Of a DNA stretch of 64,000 nt, positions 57,360 to 64,000 are shown one piece after another (position 1 is the stretch's first letter; each line of letters opens with the position of its first letter). The stretch is from assembly GCA_025200525.1 (NCBI GenBank), contig CM045761.1, positions 135,472,223 to 135,536,222 on the forward strand, given 5' to 3'. The translations under genes and the position numbers were made by a program. Under the pieces are notes generated by a model. That model worked only from the letters and a program-made list of their open reading frames with translations. It did no database searches and was not told where the DNA came from. The stretch is from Camellia lanceoleosa. Its lineage: Eukaryota > Streptophyta > Magnoliopsida > Ericales > Theaceae.

Positions 57360-58290
57360 ACGCAAGACGATTTCGAGGTACTTCATTTTCATCTCTTCTT
57401 ATGTGAGTGTACGAGGCTCACTCATGTTAGTGTAAGTCCATTTCACATTCTCAGATGTCATTCTAGTCTCATTGCATTGCATATACCATCGCCTCGGTTT
57501 ATGCATCTGCAGCACGATTTCGAGGCACTTTGTTTTCATCCATTGGCCTCCTATGCGAGTGCCGAGGCTCACTCATGTTGGTATAAGCCCATATTGCATC
57601 TCGTGGTCTCGCTTAGTCCCGTCAGATTCAGATGCCTTTTTTCGCTTATGCGTCTGCGGACACGATTTCGAGACATCTCATTTAGGTCTCATTGTACATC
57701 ATATTTCATGTCACTTCATGCCTTTATGCCATTGCCTCGCTTACGCGTCTGCAGTATGTATTTCGAGGCACTTCACTTTTTCGACGCTTCTTATGTGAGT
57801 GCTACTGAGGCCCTCTCATGTTAGTGTAAGCCCAATTTGCATTTTCCATGTCATTTGCATTATGATGCCTTTTGCTCTTTATGCGTTCGTAGCACACATT
57901 TCGAGGCATTTCATTTTTATCCAACGGCTCTTATGTGAAAGTGCGAGGCCCTCTCATGTTAGTGTAAGCCTAATTTGTATTGTGTTTGTCATTTGCATTA
58001 TAGATGCCTTTGTTCTTGGCTTATGCGTCCACGGCACGATTTCGAGGCACTTCATTTTTATCCGACCTCTTATGTGAGTGCGGCCGAGGCTCTCTCATGT
58101 TAGTGTAAGTCCAATTTGCATCCTCAGATGTCATTTCATGTCTATATGTCACCGCTGTTTGCTCAAGGCGGCCCTTGGGCACGATTTCGAGGCCTCACTT
58201 TAGTCTCATCAGATATCATATTTCATGTCATTTCATGCTTTAGTATCATTAGCGGTTTATGCGTCTGCAGCACGCCTTTCGAGGTATCTC
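57360..58290 (+). repeat. Tandem array of about 145-bp units in the diverged LTR
   Basis: Units share 'cacgatttcgaggcacttcatttt', 'cttatgtgagtgc.gaggc', 'ctcatgttagtgtaagcc' and 'atttgcattt.agatg'. Starts near 57370, 57512, 57660, 57755, 57893, 58033, 58178 and 58272, so about seven to eight copies, some shortened. The long plus frames (57201-57824, 57799-58077) are translations of this array. Confidence 0.75.
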
Positions 58291-59986
58291 ATTTTCATAG
58301 CATTGTGCATGCTAGATCATATTTTAGTTGCATTCATGCATATCATGCATATTGCATCGCGGTTCGATAAGAGTTAGCCCGCACGGAACGAGGCGCTGCT
58401 CCGACCAGTGACGGAACGGGTCTCAATTCCCAAGTCACCGACGCTCGGATACCCATGATGGAGTTAGGCTTTGTTGTAGCATTCATCCGTGATTCACCCC
58501 ATATTGAGTTGTGTAATCCAACTCCTACCATCATGCATCGAGATGCGGATTGGTGGCACGAGGATCGAGGCATGCATATATTTGTGAAATACATTGCTAT
58601 GCCCTTTTCCCCGCTCTCGTCGCAAAGAAAATCAAGAATCGCCAGTCTTGAGTCCGCACGATTTCGAGAAATATTGTAAATAGAGGCTAATTGGGGCATC
58701 CCAAAGGATTTCAGGCCAAGATGTTCCCAACATGCATCATTCATCGAATCGATACTCTCGCTCAAGGCCTACATAAATTTCTTAGTTAATTTGTAAATTA
58801 ATTAGAATTTGTATTTATTTTAATCGTAATATTTGGATCAGATATTCTTTTATTTCGATCAGATATTTATTCGACCTCATGAGGGCATAATTGTAATAAG
58901 AGTGAGTGAGTATGATGTATGTCTTACAACACCACTTCTTTCACACTTTTATTTACCCGCTTATGATGGTTAGATATAGGGCATATTTCAATCAAGATAA
59001 CAAGATGACAAAGATGTTTGCATCATTCATCTGCTTTTGCACGATTCTGCCTTACAAGATCATACAAATCGCATTTGTATTTCAATTCCAAATTGAATAC
59101 ATGTTAGTTGTTGCATTTCATATGCCATGTTTAGAATAGCCGAGCCTATAGTTTGCATCTTTTGCATGTGTTGCATTAGACATTTCAAGATGCTTAGGTC
59201 CATGCATGGATTTCTAATCATTGCTTTTGGCTTGGAGTACTGGTGAGCTTTTATGCTTTAGCATCCTTGCATGCGGTGAGTGTTGCCATGAATAGCATGC
59301 TTACTATGAGGCTATGTGCTTATGTGATATAACCGCTTTGAATGCCTGTGGGTGGAGGTTGAGTTATTTAGATTGGGACAATTCATCAAATGTTTGTTTT
59401 AAGCCCACTAGATAGTGGCAAAATCATGTTTTTCTAAGCCCACTTGAGGGTGGCAAATCCATGTCTTAGCCTACTTATGGTAGCACCATCAAACCATTTT
59501 CAAACAAACAAACATGAAATGTTTTGTTCCAATTCAAAGTATTCATTTATACTTGTATGTCAGGCGCATCACATAGTAACCTAGGCTAATAACCTAATAA
59601 GAACTCACAAGGTTTTCAAAACAGATATCATGAGTTAGTAGAGGCCTTTTTGACCGGCGAAGGGGTGCTCACGATGTGACCTTTCCCAATCGCACTCCAA
59701 GTTCCCGAGCCAACTTTGGTGATGACGGACACGTGGCCTTTGGCACCGAGTTAGGGTTTCCTAAATTTCCCATTTAAAAAATATTTAGGTGGCGATCATT
59801 ATCCGCAAAGTACCATGTTTGGCACTTCTTTCAAAAAATCTATTTTTTCTCAAAACGATTTGTCGGATTTGGACTCTTGGTTCAAGATTAAGAACTGCGA
59901 CATTTGAGTCCTTCGAATCAGAAGTGACCCAACATCAACCGTAACGGGGAACTCGACTCCTTTCCCTGATGCGCTCGGGGACATCT

Positions 59987-60008
59987 AGCTTCAAGCACTC
60001 GCTGATTT
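59987..60008 (+). other. Decayed primer binding site of the second Tat element
   Basis: 'tctagcttcaagcactcgctg' stands where the giant element has TCTGGCGACTCTGCTGGGGA, and both are followed by 'atttagagaacttgac'. The match to tRNA-Arg is lost through substitutions and indels. Confidence 0.4.
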
Positions 60009-60835
60009 AGAGAACTTGACCTTTAACTCATGATATCCGGTTTTGACTACATTTGTGTGTTTCTTTGCATTGCATTTGCATTGCGCCTAGGACACCGTGG
60101 TTTGCTATATGCCATTCCCAACGATTTGTCGGAGGCTTGTCTTGTCAAGTCATGACCATAAGGCCGACGGCCTGCTCGCCTCGACAAAGATAGAACACAA
60201 ACCCGCTTTTAATGGGCACCCTTTTGACCATTCGACCTAGTGCATATTCGATCCATAGTGACCATTCCAAACTAGGACAAAGTTGCTTACCCGCTTATAG
60301 GTTGTTTGAAGTCAGCCAAGGCGTAGTGAAACCCTAGTTCTTGACAAAATAGGATAGGGAAACCCTACCCCAAAGATAGGGTGTTTTGGCTCTCACTTAT
60401 CTCGTATGTGCTTGTTAGAGTGTGCCTCTACAGGAATGCATGTATCGCTTTATGAGTTTGAGCATCAGTTCAAGGGCACCAATTCAAGATTTTGGATATC
60501 AGTTCTGCGCATCAAGATTTGGTGGAATCGGCCACCCGAGGGTATCGGCTACATGCGAATTTTGGGGCATAATTCAAGAGAGAGCACACTCATTCAAATT
60601 TTTGCTCATATTGGCTATGGTGAAATCAGCCGAGATGTCGCTCTGCTTTTCTTTTGCTAGGGTAGTCCCGAACAATAGCTTCGTAGGCTCCACTATCCTC
60701 GAGGATCATTAGACTTGTGCCGATAGACTTTGTTGGGTCGAAATTCGCCTCAAGGGCAATCGTTGTTCCTTCACCAAAAGTGGTAAAAAGGCCAAAGTGA
60801 CGCTTATACTATTGTCTGGGCTTAGACCAGGTAAT
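60009..60835 (+). other. Leader of the second Tat element
   Basis: Homologous in blocks to 14710-15622 ('cattccaaactaggaca', 'gtagtgaaaccctag'). Open frames at 60406-60712 are not shared with the giant element and overlap each other, so they are not called as genes. Confidence 0.5.
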
Positions 60836-62235
60836 ATGGCAGATGGAGGAAATGATGTGTCAACTCCAGAAAATATGAAACTCATGCAAGCAGACACCGC
60901 CTCATTAATTGAATTTGCCAAAAGCTGTGCCGAGATTATAGCCCAACAGCAGAGACAATTGCTGTGCTAGAGCAAAGAACCGAGTATCTACTTCACACCA
61001 AGCTTCTCCCTACCCAGAGTTCCAACGCCAGGAGACAAATAATGTCCAGATGATACGGACATTCCAGCAAAGCCTCCGCCTGGTTCTACCCTAACTATCT
61101 AAAACACCCACCAACCTACCAGACTTTGAGTTCAAGACGACCCCACAAAGATTGAAAGTGAGTAAGCTTGAGGAATTGTTCAAAAGTCTCAGGGGCCCAT
61201 TCTATTCCTAACATAGAGGATGGTTTTACCGACTCACAGACATTACCGGATCGTTCAAGCCGCCACATATCGATCGATTCGACGGCTTTAAAGACCCAAT
61301 GGTGCACCTCCAACTGCTTCCGATATCCCGAGGCCAATGGGTTTGACTACGTTCTTTAAATTGTCATTATTCGCCTAACCTCGTCGATAGCCGTAATTTG
61401 GTATGCAAATTAGAGAGCTCTGGAAATGTAATCGAAGAGCCGGCCGAGGGCTTTGTTGCTCAATACCCTATAACACACGATCGAGGTCACAACTCGTGAT
61501 CTCAAGTCACCCGCCAAGAACCAAATGAGGGTTTCTCGAGTTCGTGATGAGATGGAGGGCAAAGGCCTCAATGATGACTATAAGGCCTTCCGACAAAGAT
61601 CGATCAGATGATTGTTCGAACTTGCATGGCGAAGTTGCCGCAAAAGATGGTCGTTTCTACTGCTTACCTTTCCAAATTTCTTCATGAAATGGGGGTTCAA
61701 ATTGAGGATGCCATCGCACAAGGGATCTTCGCAGAAGATAATGGGCCTTTGAGGAGGAATGTTGCTCAGCCCAATGCTACTACCGATGGTAGCACAACCG
61801 TAAATGCTCAAGTAGACACTATCACCACTTCCCCAATGACCAAAACTAACCACTTCACCGGTCCCAAGTCCAAAATTCCATCCTCTTTACATGAGTCTCC
61901 CAAGCTTTGAAAAAGTCGCAAGAAGAAGGGCACCTAGAACTCCTAGAACCCCAACCCTCCCAAATCCTTCTTCCACTAAGGTATGACCCAAATAAACATC
62001 AGGTTTACCATCAACAAAGACGGCCATGATATTTAACTGCAGATCCGCCTCATTATAAGATTCAGACCTTATTGATGAAGAGACCTTAGCTCCACCAAAA
62101 GGACCTCAAGTTAGTACCGACCCATCACCACTACATCTCAACCTCATCCATATACTGCCATCCACCTACGACCCCAGCATATACATCACCCCGGCCCATC
62201 TACCCAAGCCTAAGGTGTTTATCCCAGAAAGCATG
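60836..62235 (+). pseudogene. gag pseudogene of the second Tat element, first part
   Basis: Starts QMEEMMCQLQK near 60838, parallel to MEDMMRLLQ at 15623. Capsid pieces: KLEELFKSLRG (61160), FKPPHIDRFDGFKDP (61255), WRAKASMM-like (61555), KLPQKMVVSTAY (61632) and FLHEMGVQIEDAIAQGIF (61680). A broken knuckle region follows (VYHQQ then IQTLLM, 62010-62075), then YDPSIYITPAHLPKPKVFI near 62170, matching the giant element at 17010. Multiple frameshifts. Confidence 0.65.
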
Positions 62236-63130
62236 GACTTATGCATGATGGGTGCACTCAACCCCAATCATCTCAAACCCATGAACCCACTACTCGAGTG
62301 ATGAGGATGATTGAAGATCTTCAGAGAACAAAGGTGGATTTAGCCTTTGAGTTTTGGCTCCATCATCAACCACATCGCCTACCAGGAGTTCATGTCAAAA
62401 GGCTCCCCTTTGGGGCGGCTACATCCGAGGAAGGCCAATCCTGCGGCAAAGTGGAAGCGAAAGTGGAAAGAACAAGGTAGGGTGCATGGATCCCCATGAG
62501 CATCTTCTGCTATCGTTAAGGCTTTGAAAACCGAGGATCAACAAAGAGCAAGTGTTCGCAGCTTGTTGCAAAAGCCGTGAATGACACTTTCGCTAAGTTG
62601 GGGGCAACCAATCAAAGGGAAAACCGGAGAAGGGCCAAGTATACCAGAGGCAATCCGTTAGCTCTAATCCTCCACTTAGAAGAGATCAACAAACCAGCTA
62701 GCACCGCCAATCCTCATCAAAAGGCCCAGCAAAAATCCACAAACCTTGAAGTACCAACCCCGAGGTCGAGGGTCTTCCATGCCTTCCACATGCCTTTATC
62801 CAAAGCTTTCCAAATCCTTGTTGACAAGGCCATCTCAAACCCCTTGTGCCTCGGCCTCTACCCAACCCTCTTCCGGCTATACATAATGCTACCCAAGATC
62901 GCACATACCATCAAGAACCGCCATGCTACCAACAATCGCCTGCTCCGCCATGAAGTATGTGATCTATTTGACAACGAGGTCATCCTCCGCCGAGCTCAAG
63001 AAAGTCTATCTAAGACCGGGTTAGTGAACTTGGGGGATAATGTTATGCGAATGGGGATGAACCACTGCGGGCGGTGCTCAATCAACTCCAGATGGAATGG
63101 CACGACTGCTTCCGAGCAATATGCAAATAC
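62236..63130 (+). pseudogene. Second gag-like segment with a mutated zinc knuckle
   Basis: An open frame at 62577-63203 contains MPLSKAFQILVDKAI and then HATNNRLLRHEVCDLFDNEVI near 62925. This is the pattern of a Tat gag tail (spacer, zinc knuckle, LRHE.QDLIDN), with the expected knuckle cysteines read as Arg. The first gag segment already has such a tail near 62010, so the element seems to carry two. It continues into QLQMEWHDCFRAIC near 63080. Stops on both sides. Confidence 0.45.
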
Positions 63131-64000
63131 CAGCTTTTGTGCTTCTCGACTTGGGTATTGGGTCGCTTTTTGTTACTTTGTTTTGAGTCTGTTTTTGTTT
63201 TGAGTCAGCCTCTATTGTCTTGGGTCCGTTTTGTTGTATCGAGTCACCTCTGTATAGAAGTCGTGATTCCGGTGTTACCTCTAAGGCCACCATTTTGTTT
63301 CGCTTTTGTCTTTTGTTTTGTTTTGAGTCTGCTTCGCCAGTGGAGCCGCTATGCCAACAGATTTTGAATGAAACAAGAGGATTTCCATACTCGCATTTGT
63401 TTCGCCGGTGCTAGTTGTGCCGGATTTGAATGAAATGGCAAGGCATTCCACCTACTCTCTTGTGCCTTGAAGCCATTGTATTGACCTGTTTTTCAAAACC
63501 TTTGTGAACACCGCAGTTGAAAACAAAGAGGAGGGATTCCTCGATTTGCAAAACTTTGATCAAATTGAGAGAAAGAAAGGCGTATAAGCCCTTAATGAAT
63601 GAAATCATGCTTGTTAGTGTGAGTAATCGAGAAGGACCCGGCTTTGATCCAGATTGATCCTACATCGCCTTTCAAAGACGAAGCGATTTGTCGCTTTCTT
63701 AAAAACTTTTAAAATGTTTTATGCAATTCTCAAGACCTCGTGGAATCACTCTTGAGATTGTCCAAATTAGGATCGCCTCACCGAGACTCGACCCTCATTT
63801 TCAAACCTTGGACTTGCATTAATGTTCAAAGGTCAACTATGATGTGAGGCCTGGTGGCCAGATTCAAGCAAATCAACAAGAGGCGCCAAAGTCGATCAAG
63901 AAGGTCGACCTCATCAAGAAGCTTGCAAAGCTAGATCAAGCACCCTCAAACTAGGGACAAAATGTCGATATGCTCAAGAGCCAAAGGTGGATCTTTCTCG
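63131..64000 (+). other. Downstream internal sequence of the second Tat element, incomplete
   Basis: T-rich repeats of 'gttttgagtctg' (63180-63330), then two similar 'tttgaatgaaa' blocks at 63363 and 63426, then non-coding sequence to the window end. No protease or RT motif is reached. The 'tttgagtctg' words also occur at 19425 in the giant element's protease-RT linker, so this may be the same linker. Confidence 0.4.

Larger units (their letters stand above)
54884..59985 (+). mobile_element. 5' LTR (about 5.1 kb) of a second, diverged Tat element
   Basis: Begins TGTAGACACCCCATTTTTGACC like the giant element's LTR. TATA at 55859, splice donor at 56080, GGCC-type palindromes at 55743-55810 and late LTR blocks ('attgtaataagagtg', 'gatgtatgtctta', 'gacggacacgtggcctt') in the same order. 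The end is placed near 59985, just before the decayed primer site. It is about 0.95 kb longer than the other LTRs, largely because of a tandem array at 57360-58290. Open frames inside (54983-55465, 57201-57824) are not conserved in the other LTRs. Confidence 0.75.

Noticed and set aside
57201..58077. Plus-strand open frames of 207, 108 and 92 codons
   Set aside because: They run through the 145-bp tandem array inside an LTR. They overlap in different frames and have no counterpart in the other LTRs.
58343..58765. Minus-strand frame of 140 codons in the diverged LTR
   Set aside because: It falls in LTR sequence homologous to 12850-13330, where the frame is not kept.
60406..60712. Two overlapping frames of 84 and 96 codons, considered as an Ogre-type ORF1
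   Set aside because: Ogre ORF1 is much longer. The giant element has no matching frame in its leader, and the two frames overlap each other.

Overview
This window is plant nuclear DNA from a flowering plant, probably a dicot. It holds one intact host gene at the left. Almost everything else is nested LTR retrotransposons and small DNA transposons. Evidence for a plant is a ten-exon receptor-like cytoplasmic kinase with GT-AG introns, AT-rich spacers, Tat/Ogre-like and chromoviral Ty3/gypsy elements, and a plant mobile domain (PMD) pseudogene. I cannot name the species. A 100-base run of N at 52559-52658 is a scaffold gap.

Layout. 1-3530: AT-rich flank with MITE-like hairpins. 3531-8988 (+): a USP-domain protein kinase, 762 codons plus stop once ten exons are joined. 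9001-9972: flank with an 18-bp inverted repeat. 9968-38495: a small non-coding LTR element on the minus strand (LTRs about 0.2 kb), split by a 26.8-kb Tat/Ogre-like element at 10529-37340. That giant element has 4.15-kb LTRs, a CCTGG target duplication, a tRNA-Arg-type primer site, decayed gag-pol on the plus strand, and two intron-containing genes on the minus strand between integrase and the 3' LTR. It is itself cut in its reverse transcriptase by a 2.4-kb solo LTR with a GCTGA duplication. 39180-49545: a 5'-truncated chromovirus with chromodomain and 3' LTR, cut by two more solo LTRs of the same 2.2-2.4 kb family (duplications TATCC and CAAAT/CAGAT). 49546-52558: small TIR elements. 52659-64000: a diverged Tat relative, as an LTR tail after the gap and then a second copy starting at 54884 with a 5.1-kb LTR and gag remnants running off the window.

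The most notable structure is the minus-strand cargo of the giant element. The PMD gene (six exons, 30798 down to 27917) and a second gene of unknown family (about 26926 down to 25980) both keep plausible splice sites. Each is preceded by an array of GGCC-centred palindromes spaced 20-21 bp apart. Arrays of the same kind lie upstream of the TATA box in both LTRs. This suggests, as inference, that one regulatory module was used for the sense LTR promoter and for both antisense genes.

The only gene that looks functional is the kinase. All retroelement reading frames carry stops or frameshifts.
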